Origin: an uncultured Erysipelotrichaceae bacterium
Lineage (GTDB): Bacteria > Bacillota_I > Bacilli_A > Erysipelotrichales > Erysipelotrichaceae
Direction of reading: 5' to 3'
Assembly: GCA_944326825.1 (NCBI GenBank)
Contig: CALVFL010000006.1
Span: forward strand, 1-32,815
Length of the DNA stretch: 32,815 nucleotides
Every line of letters begins with the position of its first letter. The first letter of the stretch is position 1. Below are positions 14,454-21,946 of the stretch, one piece after another. Under the pieces are notes generated by a model. The model made no database searches, was not told the origin of the DNA, and saw only the letters and a program-made list of their open reading frames with translations. The translations under genes were made by a program, and so were the position numbers.

Positions 14454-15208
14454 ATGAAGTTAGACTCATAGAGATAGACAAGATAGTACCAAATAAAAAC
14501 CAGCCCCGTTTAGACTTCTTTGATGATACGATCAAGAATCTGGCGTCATCGATCAAAGAAAACGGTCTGATCCATCCGATCGTGGTCAGAAGGATGGCTG
14601 ATAAATATGAGATCATTGCCGGCGAGAGAAGATGCCGGGCTTATGCCTACTTAAAAAAGAGCGATATTGAAGCTATCGTCGTTGATAAGGACGATGAAGA
14701 AAGTGCCAATATGGCTTTGATCGAGAATATGCAAAGGGAAGATCTGAGCGCCATTGAAGAAGCTTTGGCGATCAAGAAGATCATGAAATCAAGAGATCTT
14801 ACTCAAAAAGAGATGGCTAAAGAACTAGGTTATCGTCAATCCACCATCGCCAATAAACTGCGTCTTTTAAAACTTCCTGATTATATTCAAACAGCGATCG
14901 CCAGCGGCGAGATAACCGAAAGACATGCCCGTGCTTTGTTGAAAGTCGATAAGGATAAACTGGAAGAAGTATTTAAAACGATCATTCAAAGAGGCTATAA
15001 CGTTAAAAAGACGGAAGAATATATAAGTGCCCTGAATGATAAAGATAAAGTTAAAGTAAGAGGCATCTCTTCAAGTGTGCAGTTAGGTGTAAATACGATC
15101 AAACAGTCTTATGATCTATGCAAAAAGACTGGCCTGGATGTCGATTATAATGTGACCGAATACGAAAACGAAGTTAAGATAACGATCAGATTTAAAAAAC
15201 CGAGGTAA
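14450..15208 (+). CDS. noc: Noc-type ParB paralogue (nucleoid occlusion protein)
   Basis: A 252-aa ParB/Noc CTPase-fold protein. The N-terminal domain has GERR (58-61) and ENMQRED (92-98), the CTP-binding motifs. A helix-turn-helix spans about 118-142 ([26 protein letters not shown]). Specificity positions read Gln130 and Lys136, with Arg158 in [10 protein letters not shown], which match Noc and differ from ParB (Arg and Gly at the equivalent sites in the ParB encoded at 15985-16830). Noc normally binds ATTTCCCGGGAAAT sites and the membrane to block division over the nucleoid. The protein starts directly at the CTPase domain and lacks the N-terminal amphipathic helix of Bacillus Noc. The start is fixed by overlap with rsmG. 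Confidence 0.85.
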   Translation: MNEVRLIEIDKIVPNKNQPRLDFFDDTIKNLASSIKENGLIHPIVVRRMADKYEIIAGERRCRAYAYLKKSDIEAIVVDKDDEESANMALIENMQREDLSAIEEALAIKKIMKSRDLTQKEMAKELGYRQSTIANKLRLLKLPDYIQTAIASGEITERHARALLKVDKDKLEEVFKTIIQRGYNVKKTEEYISALNDKDKVKVRGISSSVQLGVNTIKQSYDLCKKTGLDVDYNVTEYENEVKITIRFKKPR

Positions 15209-15213
15209 TAAAA

Positions 15214-15981
15214 ATGGGGAAAGTAATAGCGATAGCTAATCAAAAAGGCGGAGTCGGAAAAACGACCACCAGCATCAATCTGGCAGCCGGACTGGCTTAT
15301 TTAAAAAAGCGGGTCCTTTTAGTCGATTTCGATCCCCAGGGCAATGCCACTCAAGGAGTGGGTTTCAGGGTACAGGATGACTTTACAGTCTATGATATGA
15401 TCCTGAATGATAAAAGTCCTAAAGAATGTATCAAGACTTTGACAAAACCGCCGTTAGATCTGATCAGCGCCTCTATCTCTTTGGCTGGTGCTGATCTTGA
15501 AATGGTCAATATCCCCAAAGGCCGGGAAAGACTATTAAAGAATAAGCTTGATACGATCAAAGATCTCTATGATTATGTCATCATTGACTGTCCGCCATCA
15601 CTTGGACTTCTTAACACCAACGCTTTAACAGCGGCTGATTCAGTGATCATTCCGGTACAGTGTGAATATTATGCTTTAGAAGGTGTTACTCAATTGCTGC
15701 AGACGATCAGGATCGTTCAGAAACTGTATAATCGTGATCTGAGGATCGAAGGCGTCTTATTGACGATGTTTGATGCAAGGACTAATCTTTCAGTAGAAGT
15801 TCAGCAGGAAGTAATCAAACACTTTAAAGAAAAGACTTATAAAACTTATATCCCCAGAAATATCAAATTATCAGAAGCACCCTCATCAGGAGAATCGATC
15901 TTTGATTATGCGATCAGTTCCGAAGGTGCTAAAGCTTATGTACAGCTGACAAGAGAAGTTATCAAGAATAACGAGGAGTAG
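15214..15981 (+). CDS. parA: Chromosome-partitioning ATPase ParA (Soj)
   Basis: A deviant Walker-type ATPase that works with ParB-parS in origin segregation. At 255 aa it has the usual Soj length. It shows the P-loop KGGVGKTT (11-18), [20 protein letters not shown], and the C-terminal [20 protein letters not shown] signature. It follows noc by 5 nt and precedes parB by 3 nt, so the three are cotranscribed. Confidence 0.97.
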   Translation: MGKVIAIANQKGGVGKTTTSINLAAGLAYLKKRVLLVDFDPQGNATQGVGFRVQDDFTVYDMILNDKSPKECIKTLTKPPLDLISASISLAGADLEMVNIPKGRERLLKNKLDTIKDLYDYVIIDCPPSLGLLNTNALTAADSVIIPVQCEYYALEGVTQLLQTIRIVQKLYNRDLRIEGVLLTMFDARTNLSVEVQQEVIKHFKEKTYKTYIPRNIKLSEAPSSGESIFDYAISSEGAKAYVQLTREVIKNNEE

Positions 15982-15984
15982 GAT

Positions 15985-16830
15985 ATGGCTAAAAGATTAA
16001 AAAAAGGTTTGGATCAAATATTCGGTGATATTGATGATGTCATAAATGACATCAGCGGTAAAAACGATCAGACAGAATTGCCTTTAGAAGAGATAAGACC
16101 CAATCCGTATCAGCCCCGCAAGACCTTTGATGATGACAAGATCAATGAACTTGCCGCATCGATCAAAGAACACGGCGTCTTTCAGCCGATCATCGTCAGA
16201 AAGTCGCTCAGCGGTTATGAACTGATTGCCGGCGAAAGAAGGCTCAGAGCTTCCAAGATCGCCCAAAAAGATACCATACCAGCTATCGTAGTGGATTTTG
16301 ATGATTCACAGATGATGGAGATCTCTTTATTAGAGAATATCCAGCGTGAAGACCTCAGTCCGCTTGAGGAAGCTGAAGCCTATGATCAGCTTTTGCATAA
16401 ACTTAATTATACGCAAGAAGAATTATCAAAAAGGATCGGTAAATCTCGTCCTTACATCACTAATATGTTAAGACTTTTAAAGCTGCCTTTAGGCATTAAA
16501 GAGCTGGTGAATTCTAAAAAACTTTCTTATGGACACGCCAGAACGCTCTTAGCTTTGGATGATGAAGACAGGATGCTGGAGTTAGCCAAAAAGACTGTAA
16601 AAGAAGATCTTAGTGTTAGAGAACTTGAAAAGATCATCAGCAATACTAAAAATAAACCTTCAGTAAAAGAAAAAAAGATCGACAAGAGTTTAGAAAATGT
16701 CCGCCAGATCATTGAAAACAAGTTTGGTACGAAAGTAGATATCAACGCTCATAAGATAGTTATATCCTATAAAGATGTCAAAGATCTCAACCGTATCTTA
16801 GAAATAATGGATTGTTTAGAAAAGGAGTGA
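15985..16830 (+). CDS. parB: Chromosome-partitioning protein ParB (Spo0J)
   Basis: A 281-aa CTP-dependent DNA clamp that loads at parS. The N-terminal MAKRLKKGLDQIFGD segment carries basic residues typical of the ParA-stimulating tail. The CTPase motifs are GERR (83-86) and ENIQRED (117-123). The HTH spans about 143-166 (YTQEELSKRIGKSRPYITNMLRLLKL), with Arg155 and Gly183 marking parS rather than NBS specificity. A C-terminal dimerisation domain follows. The predicted targets are the two sites at 1412-1455. Its stop codon lies in the arm of a bidirectional terminator. Confidence 0.96.
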   Translation: MAKRLKKGLDQIFGDIDDVINDISGKNDQTELPLEEIRPNPYQPRKTFDDDKINELAASIKEHGVFQPIIVRKSLSGYELIAGERRLRASKIAQKDTIPAIVVDFDDSQMMEISLLENIQREDLSPLEEAEAYDQLLHKLNYTQEELSKRIGKSRPYITNMLRLLKLPLGIKELVNSKKLSYGHARTLLALDDEDRMLELAKKTVKEDLSVRELEKIISNTKNKPSVKEKKIDKSLENVRQIIENKFGTKVDINAHKIVISYKDVKDLNRILEIMDCLEKE

Positions 16831-16852
16831 AACCAGATCACTCCTTTATTTT
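16821..16852. terminator. Bidirectional terminator between parB and the minus-strand HAD gene
   Basis: AAAGGAGTGA (16821-16830) and TCACTCCTTT (16838-16847) form a perfect 10-bp stem with a 7-nt loop, with T-rich sequence to the right and A-rich to the left. The two arms contain the TGA stops of both convergent genes. Confidence 0.85.
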
Positions 16853-17668
16853 AAAATAGTCGCTCAGATAACGGGCTACCCCATCTTCTTCGTTGGTGTA
16901 TTCAGTAATACGTTTACTGACATTTATAAGATCTTCTTTGCAGTTTTTCATAAGTACACCTCTGATCTTATCAGAAGCTAAAGCTGCTTCATCGTTATAG
17001 GAATCGCCAAAGAAGATAACATCGTCATAAGGCAAGTCAAGATGATCGGCCAGTTTCAATAAAGCCGTTTCTTTGTTGATGCCTAAAGGGGTTATCTCGC
17101 CATTGTACGGCATCGAAGAAGTAAAAGTAAAGGGCAATTCATATCTTCTTTTTAAAAGATACTTTCTGTCGTTTGGATCTTTAAAGAGTATATTGGCTCT
17201 ATTGATATATCTTTGATTGTTTATGATGTCGCTTTTAATATCCCCTTCAATGATGATCCGGGAACTTTTGATATATTGACTGGTCGCTTCCGGTATTGGG
17301 TATTCATCGAGATGTTCGATACTGTAACGGTCAGAATACATATAGTTATTGATGGAATAATCGATGTCCACTTCTTTAAATTGAGCCAGGAAATCAATGA
17401 TCTCTAAAAATTCTTCTGGTGTAAAGGCAGCATTCAGAAGATAATTATCTGCTTTTTTATCATAGATGATCGCTCCGGTACTGGTGATAGAATAGCGGAA
17501 AAGTTCATCACTTATAAAATAATCCGGCATACTGTAAAAGGCCCTGCCGGTACAAGGTACTAAAAGATGTCCTCTGGAAGCCAAGTTTAAAAAGATGTGT
17601 TTGGTATAATCAGAAACCGTTTTATCATCTTTTAGTATTGTTCCATCAAGGTCAAAAGCTATCAACAT
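16838..17668 (-). CDS. Cof-type HAD-IIB phosphatase
   Basis: A 276-aa sugar-phosphate or flavin-nucleotide-type phosphatase. It shows the nucleophile motif AFDLDGTILKDD (Asp6, Asp8), motif II in CTGR, a class IIB cap, a motif III lysine in GINKETALLKLADHL, and motif IV FFGDSYNDEAAL. The ATG at 17668 has no Shine-Dalgarno; a perfect minus-strand TATAAT ends 6 nt upstream of it. It stands between parB and rpmH, a place where dnaA or oriC might be expected. The substrate cannot be told from the sequence. Confidence 0.92.
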   Translation of the reverse strand: MLIAFDLDGTILKDDKTVSDYTKHIFLNLASRGHLLVPCTGRAFYSMPDYFISDELFRYSITSTGAIIYDKKADNYLLNAAFTPEEFLEIIDFLAQFKEVDIDYSINNYMYSDRYSIEHLDEYPIPEATSQYIKSSRIIIEGDIKSDIINNQRYINRANILFKDPNDRKYLLKRRYELPFTFTSSMPYNGEITPLGINKETALLKLADHLDLPYDDVIFFGDSYNDEAALASDKIRGVLMKNCKEDLINVSKRITEYTNEEDGVARYLSDYFKIKE

Positions 17669-17674
17669 AATTTA

Positions 17675-17680
17675 ATTATA
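17675..17680 (-). promoter_or_regulatory. -10 promoter element of the minus-strand HAD gene
   Basis: The minus strand reads TATAAT, then TAAATT, then the ATG. The -10 ends exactly 6 nt before the start codon, implying a leaderless transcript. Confidence 0.6.
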
Positions 17681-17752
17681 GACTAAATTCTTATAAAAGG
17701 CATATATTTAAAAGAAGCGATGTCACCCGTTTTCCCAAAATAACCGTAAATA

Positions 17753-17781
17753 TTGACAAATACAGCATATTTCCCTAAAAT
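17753..17781 (+). promoter_or_regulatory. Sigma-A-type promoter for rpmH
   Basis: TTGACA (17753-17758), a 17-bp spacer and TAAAAT (17776-17781) give the best -35/-10 pair in the window, fitting a ribosomal protein gene. Confidence 0.85.
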
Positions 17782-17822
17782 TAAAAGGCAACTTGGATAT
17801 TTAGGAATGGGGTGTATATTGT

Positions 17823-17957
17823 ATGAAAAGAACTTATCAACCAAGTAAGAGAAAACACCAAAAAACTCACGGTTTCCGTGCTCGCATGAAAACGGTTGGC
17901 GGACGTAAGGTACTTTCCAGACGTCGTGCTAAAGGTAGAAAGGTATTATCTGCATAA
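17823..17957 (+). CDS. rpmH: 50S ribosomal protein L34
   Basis: A 44-aa, extremely basic protein beginning [18 protein letters not shown] and ending GRKVLSA, the full L34 family pattern and length. It is preceded by a strong promoter and a purine-rich GGGGTG SD. It is followed by rnpA, the universal partner, but an attenuator-like hairpin lies between them. In most Bacillota it lies next to dnaA; here the upstream neighbour is a HAD gene. Confidence 0.98.
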   Translation: MKRTYQPSKRKHQKTHGFRARMKTVGGRKVLSRRRAKGRKVLSA

Positions 17958-17959
17958 AG

Positions 17960-17980
17960 GTCACTTTCCAGTGACTTTTT
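17960..17980 (+). terminator. Attenuator/terminator hairpin between rpmH and rnpA
   Basis: GTCACT (17960-17965) pairs with AGTGAC (17970-17975) around a TTCC loop, followed by TTTTT. It lies 2 nt after the rpmH stop and should reduce read-through into rnpA. Confidence 0.75.
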
Positions 17981-17987
17981 ATTAAGT

Positions 17988-18320
17988 ATGAAAAAAGAAA
18001 ATCGTATTCGTAAAAACGAAGAGTTTAAACGTATCATAGCTTTAAAAAAATCTTTTGCCTCACATGAATACATCATATATTATGATGATCGTCTTTTAGA
18101 TCATGCCCGCTTTGGTATAAGCGTGTCTAAAAAGCTCGGTAAAGCTCATATCCGAAACAAGATAAAAAGACAGTTGCGGATGATGATAAGTTCGCTGATC
18201 GACTTTGAAAACTGCAACTTTGATGTGATCGTTATCGTCAGAAAAGAATATTTAAACAATTCTTTTGAAGATAATAAAAAAAGTTTGGCAAAGGCTTTAA
18301 AAAAAGTTAGAATTATGTAG
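17988..18320 (+). CDS. rnpA: Ribonuclease P protein component
   Basis: The protein cofactor of RNase P, which matures tRNA 5' ends. The 110-aa basic protein has the family RNR signature within GISVSKKLGKAHIRNKIKRQLR (43-64). No Shine-Dalgarno is visible ahead of the ATG; the upstream 28 nt are the rpmH-rnpA hairpin, its T-tract and ATTAAGT. Low expression relative to L34 is expected for this pair, and the hairpin plus weak initiation would give it. Confidence 0.95.
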   Translation: MKKENRIRKNEEFKRIIALKKSFASHEYIIYYDDRLLDHARFGISVSKKLGKAHIRNKIKRQLRMMISSLIDFENCNFDVIVIVRKEYLNNSFEDNKKSLAKALKKVRIM

Positions 18321-18342
18321 TATCTTTAAAGGAGTAGTATAA

Positions 18343-19209
18343 ATGAATAAAAAGAAACTGTTAATCGTATTAAGTGTAATATTTATACTCTTTGCGGCTA
18401 CAGGATGTCAAATGCCTAGAGATAGTGAAGGAAATATCGTTTTGATAACTCTTGATACCACCTTCCAGCAGATGATGGATTCAGAAGGATTCTTCAGTGC
18501 TATCTTTGTTTATCCGCTTTCTCAATTTATAAACTTTATTACACCATATACCAATGTCGGTATTGCGATCTTGATCGTTACGGTAGTTGTCAACGGTCTG
18601 GTAATGCTTCTGACGCTTAAACAAAACATTCAGATGCAAAAGATGCAGCAGCTGCAGCCGGAGATGATGAAGATCCAAAGAAAGTATGAGGGACGTACTG
18701 ATCAGGCATCGAAGATGCGTATGGCTCAGGAAACCCAAAACCTCTACAACAAATATCACATCAATCCGTTCAGCTCATTTATCGGTCTGTTCATTCAATT
18801 CCCGATCCTTATCGCTATGTATAATGCCTGCCAAAGAGCAGAAGCAGTAGCGAAAGGTCAATTCCTGGGGGTATCTTTGGAACTTACGCCGATCGAAGGC
18901 GTTACATCAGGACAATGGATCTATATCGTATTCTTTGTGTTGATGTTTGCAATGCAGATCTGTTCAATGATGATGCCACAATGGTTACAGAAAAGAAGAG
19001 CGAAGATGGAAGCCGAGAAACATCACCGGGCTTATCATCCGACCAAGAATCCGATGAACTCTTCAATGTATGTCATGATGGCTATCGTATTGATCTTGGC
19101 AGTATCCTGGCCGACAGCCATGACTTTTTACTGGATGATCTCAAGCATGGTCAATATTGCTAAGTCTGTCTTGGTAGATATTATCGCTAATCGCAAGAAA
19201 GAGGCATAA
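18343..19209 (+). CDS. yidC: Membrane protein insertase YidC (lipoprotein form)
   Basis: Inserts and folds membrane proteins, alone or with Sec. The 288-aa protein has a lipoprotein signal with lipobox FAATGC (Cys22), then the five-segment YidC/Oxa1 core beginning FSAIFVYPLSQFINFI. It includes the conserved cytoplasmic hairpin (LKQNIQMQKMQQLQPEMMKIQRKY) and an NPFSSFIGLFIQFPILIAMY segment. The SD AAAGGAG precedes the ATG. It is cotranscribed with rnpA and jag, the normal order. Confidence 0.97.
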   Translation: MNKKKLLIVLSVIFILFAATGCQMPRDSEGNIVLITLDTTFQQMMDSEGFFSAIFVYPLSQFINFITPYTNVGIAILIVTVVVNGLVMLLTLKQNIQMQKMQQLQPEMMKIQRKYEGRTDQASKMRMAQETQNLYNKYHINPFSSFIGLFIQFPILIAMYNACQRAEAVAKGQFLGVSLELTPIEGVTSGQWIYIVFFVLMFAMQICSMMMPQWLQKRRAKMEAEKHHRAYHPTKNPMNSSMYVMMAIVLILAVSWPTAMTFYWMISSMVNIAKSVLVDIIANRKKEA

Positions 19210-19210
19210 G

Positions 19211-19846
19211 ATGAAAACATATACAGCAAAAACATTGGAAGAAGCCATTGAATTAGTGGCAAATGAAAAAGGTTGCTCGAAAGAAGAAGTGACCTATGAA
19301 GTTATTGAAGAAAAAAAGACTTTATTGGGCTTTGGCAATTCAGTAACGATCGAAGCCTATGTGCCTCAGGATATTAAAGATTTCATCTTTGATTACCTTG
19401 GCAATTATTTTACAGAACTGAATCAGGCTGTATCGATCGAGATCATCACGGAAGATGATGCTTACAAGATCATTCTCGATGCTGAAAACAACGCCATCAT
19501 CATCGGTAAAGGCGGTCAGACTTTAAGAGCGATCACCAATGTCTTAAAGGGTGCCGTAAACAATACCTTTAAAAGAAGAGTCAATTTATATGTTGATGTA
19601 AATCACTATAAAGAAGACCGTTACCGCAAAGTTAAAAGGATCGCCACAAGAGTAGCCAAAGAAGTCAGAAAGACTCATATCGATGCTGCTCTTGACCCGA
19701 TGCCAAACGACGAGAGAAAAGTGATTCATCAGTTCTTGAATGAATTTAAGAATATTAAAACTGAATCGGAAGGCGATGGAGCAAAAAGACATATCGTCAT
19801 CAAATATGCCGATGAAGGAGAAAATACTAATGAAGGTGCAAATTAA
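19211..19846 (+). CDS. jag: Jag/KhpB (EloR) RNA-binding protein
   Basis: A 211-aa protein with the three standard parts: a Jag_N domain (1 to about 50, LEEAIELVANEKGCSKEEVTYEV), a KH domain with GKGG at 99-102 (IIIGKGGQTLRAI), and an R3H domain (about 140-205) with DPMPNDERKVIH. In streptococci and others KhpB pairs with KhpA, binds RNA and controls cell elongation. It lies directly downstream of yidC. The terminator is built into its last codons. Confidence 0.93.
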   Translation: MKTYTAKTLEEAIELVANEKGCSKEEVTYEVIEEKKTLLGFGNSVTIEAYVPQDIKDFIFDYLGNYFTELNQAVSIEIITEDDAYKIILDAENNAIIIGKGGQTLRAITNVLKGAVNNTFKRRVNLYVDVNHYKEDRYRKVKRIATRVAKEVRKTHIDAALDPMPNDERKVIHQFLNEFKNIKTESEGDGAKRHIVIKYADEGENTNEGAN

Positions 19847-19857
19847 GCACCTTTTTA
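19833..19857 (+). terminator. Terminator overlapping the jag stop codon
   Basis: AAGGTGC (19833-19839) and GCACCTT (19847-19853) enclose a 7-nt loop that contains the TAA stop, followed by T residues. Confidence 0.85.
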
Positions 19858-19937
19858 GTTTAAAAAGACGATGTTTAAATGCGTTGCTGGCGCAATGAGC
19901 TGATATCATATAAGATGACAAGTGAAGAGGTAAAGAT

Positions 19938-20282
19938 ATGCTTAAAGAAAATATCAGACGATTAAGAAAAGATAAAGGCTATTCACAAGAAACTTTAGCT
20001 GAAGCTTAAGGTGTACTCAGACAGACTGTATCAAAATGGGAGAAGGGTCTATCTGTGCCAGACGCCGATCTTTTAGAAAAGATGGCTGAACTCTTGGAAG
20101 TGGATGTCAATACGCTTTTAGGTGCTTCTTTGCCAAGCGAGAGCCAAAGAAACAGTTTAGATGAGATCGCCAAGCAATTAGCAGTTATTAATGAACGCGG
20201 CGCCAGCAATATCAATAAAAGAAGGATGATCAATAGCTATGATCATATTGGCACGGTTATTCAAAGCCAGTATGAAAGATGA
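19938..20282 (+). pseudogene. XRE-family transcriptional regulator broken by an in-frame stop
   Basis: The ATG at 19938 (with GAAGAGG upstream) opens a classic HTH_3 sequence, MLKENIRRLRKDKGYSQETLAEA. It then meets TAA at 20007-20009, exactly where the family has Leu (LAExLGVSRQT). Beyond it the same frame continues GVLRQTVSKWEKGLSVPDADLLEKMAELLEV. One base change (TTA to TAA) explains the break. The C-terminal NSLDEIAKQLAVINERGA resembles XRE regulators that continue into a membrane domain, but the frame ends at 20282. Re-initiation at GTG 20055 would lack the recognition helix. Probably inactive; a sequencing error is possible. Confidence 0.8.
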
Positions 20283-20283
20283 T

Positions 20284-20518
20284 ATGCAAAGTATCGCTGA
20301 TCAAAAGATCAAAAGCTATGTCGTGGAATGTAGGAGCGAAGAAGTAACTTATCATTATGAAATAGAGACGATCGAAATGACGATGTGTTGAGTATTGCTT
20401 CATTAAATAATCCGGCTGATCTTAACTTGATACTTCTTTAAAAGCCAGCTATCTTTTAGAGATCATCACCGGCTATCATCAAAAAAGAGGTGTGGCTTGT
20501 CATATTCAGTACGAATAA
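20284..20518 (+). pseudogene. Frameshifted remnant of an unidentified gene
   Basis: This stretch has no intact gene, but protein-like segments follow one another in different frames: MQSIADQKIKSYVVECRSEE and on to TGA near 20391, then DVLSIASLNNPADLNLILL in a second frame, then KASYLLEIITGYHQKRG... to TAA at 20516-20518. This looks like one reading frame broken by at least two indels. I do not recognise the family. It lies directly after the broken XRE gene and may have been its partner or C-terminal part. Confidence 0.45.
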
Positions 20519-20537
20519 AGACAGATGATATAGCACT

Positions 20538-20563
20538 AAGGCGGTCTATTGGCCGTCTTTTTT
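20538..20563 (+). terminator. Rho-independent terminator after the pseudogene region
   Basis: AAGGCGGTC (20538-20546) pairs with GGCCGTCTT (20551-20559), with two G-U pairs and a TATT loop, followed by a T-run. Confidence 0.8.
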
Positions 20564-20581
20564 GATGTTCAAAGCCTTTAG

Positions 20582-20632
20582 ATATTCACAAGTGCCTATA
20601 AATCTAATATAATTATTTGCGTTTGTGAATAT
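20582..20632 (+). promoter_or_regulatory. pnuC-like gene promoter flanked by an inverted repeat (putative operator)
   Basis: TTCACA (20585-20590), a 17-bp spacer and TATAAT (20608-20613) form a good promoter. Perfect 10-bp inverted arms ATATTCACAA (20582-20591) and TTGTGAATAT (20623-20632) overlap the -35 and lie just past the predicted +1. Their centres are 41 bp apart, close to four helical turns. This suggests a repressor site. No member of a known NAD-regulator family is encoded nearby. Confidence 0.55.
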
Positions 20633-20651
20633 ATTTTAACGGGGGAAATAA

Positions 20652-21881
20652 ATGCTGGCCTTTTTTAAGAAAAATAAAGAAACCAATAAAAAAGTAAGGA
20701 CGATCGAACTTATCATCCTGATCGTTTTAGTGCTTGCTTCGCTGTTTGCCTATGCTGGTGCGACACTTAAGATGAGTGGTAATCATGAAACCATAACTTT
20801 CAATAAAGAGATTGAAATGGTGCGTGATCTGCAAAATGAAGACTGCGACGGGGCAGAAGTGAGCACTTGTCTTGTGACTTATACAGCAGATGAAGGATCA
20901 ATGACACTGAGCTATCCTTATGAAGAATATGAAAAGTTAGAAGATACTACTATAACTGCTTATGAATATAAGACGGCGGATGATCAAAGCCTTTTCTTTG
21001 ATCATAAAGATGTCAGCGTTAGTGAACTTAAAGCAGCTTATGGCGAACTGATGGCTGATCAGATGATGTCTGTCTTTAACTTTGCCAACGCTTCGCTAAT
21101 CTTGGCCTTGTCTTTAGCAGTCATGTATTTCTTTGGCAGATTGTTTACAACTTATGAAAAAAGCTGGTTTTTAAGCATCATGGTCTTAGCCACGATCTTT
21201 GCGGTCCTGTTTCCAGAAGAAAGCGCCAATGGCGTCAACGGCATCATTATCATGTGGTTATATCTTTTGGATACCTTTCTTAATATCTTGTGTGAGCTGC
21301 TTATCTCGAAACAGTCAAGATATAATTTTCTGGTATCGGTATTCGTAGAGATCGTAGAAATAGTGATCTCCATAGTTCTGATGTACCGTTTTGCGACTTT
21401 GGCCACGACTTTATTCTTCTGGCTGCCGATCGATATCATCAGCTACATCAACTGGTCTAAACATAAAGATGAAAATGAAGAAGAACTGACGATGGTAAGA
21501 AGGCTCAAAGGCTGGCAAGAAGTCATGGTCATCATCGGCATCATCGTCTGGACGATTGTTATCGGTTATTTTATCAGCGGTTTAGATATTGCCACCGACT
21601 TTTATAATAACGATACTTTATTGACAGCCATCATCTATATCGATGCCTGTGCTTCAGCGGTAGGTATCGCTAATGGTCTATTCATCTTCTTCAGATTCAG
21701 AGAACAGTGGATAGCCTGGTATATCTGCTCGGCTTTAGAAGCGATCATCAATATCTTATCCGGACAATATGTCTTGCTCATCTTAAAGCTGGGTTATTTT
21801 ACCAATACGACCTATGGTTATATCAAATGGACTAAATATATCAAGACCCATAAAGAAGAAAATAAGCTCTCAATCTTCTGA
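20652..21881 (+). CDS. PnuC-like transporter with an N-terminal membrane-anchored extension
   Basis: A 409-aa protein. Residues about 195-400 match PnuC nicotinamide riboside/vitamin transporters in layout and motifs: LDTFLNILCELLISKQSRYNF, FFWLPIDIISYINWSKH, then REQWIAWYICSALEAI and the terminal TYGYIKWTKY. PnuC proteins are usually 210-260 aa. Here about 190 residues precede the core: a TM helix at 19-37, a predicted extracytoplasmic beta-rich domain (about 40-140, with Cys65 and Cys73), and a second TM near 145-165. SD GGGGGA at 20641-20646. The substrate is not settled. It has its own promoter with an inverted repeat. Confidence 0.72.
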   Translation: MLAFFKKNKETNKKVRTIELIILIVLVLASLFAYAGATLKMSGNHETITFNKEIEMVRDLQNEDCDGAEVSTCLVTYTADEGSMTLSYPYEEYEKLEDTTITAYEYKTADDQSLFFDHKDVSVSELKAAYGELMADQMMSVFNFANASLILALSLAVMYFFGRLFTTYEKSWFLSIMVLATIFAVLFPEESANGVNGIIIMWLYLLDTFLNILCELLISKQSRYNFLVSVFVEIVEIVISIVLMYRFATLATTLFFWLPIDIISYINWSKHKDENEEELTMVRRLKGWQEVMVIIGIIVWTIVIGYFISGLDIATDFYNNDTLLTAIIYIDACASAVGIANGLFIFFRFREQWIAWYICSALEAIINILSGQYVLLILKLGYFTNTTYGYIKWTKYIKTHKEENKLSIF

Positions 21882-21886
21882 TAGAC

Positions 21887-21915
21887 TTGAGGTTATGGCT
21901 TGAGATTTGTAAAAT
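21887..21915 (+). promoter_or_regulatory. Promoter for efp
   Basis: TTGAGG (21887-21892), a 17-bp spacer and TAAAAT (21910-21915) lie just before the efp SD AAGGAG. Confidence 0.65.
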
Positions 21916-21946
21916 AAATATGTAGAAAAATGAAAAGGAGAAAATT

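Noticed and set aside
16838-17823. oriC between parB and rpmH
   Set aside because: The interval is occupied by a HAD gene; the 154 bp left show promoters but no cluster of TTATCCACA boxes.
19860-19937. tRNA or small RNA in the gap before the XRE pseudogene
   Set aside because: No cloverleaf, no T-loop GGTTCGA-type sequence, and no terminator of its own.
20564-20651. NAD-type riboswitch before the pnuC-like gene
   Set aside because: The inverted repeat arms flank the promoter and one overlaps the -35, so the 5' arm would not be transcribed; I could not match a known riboswitch core.
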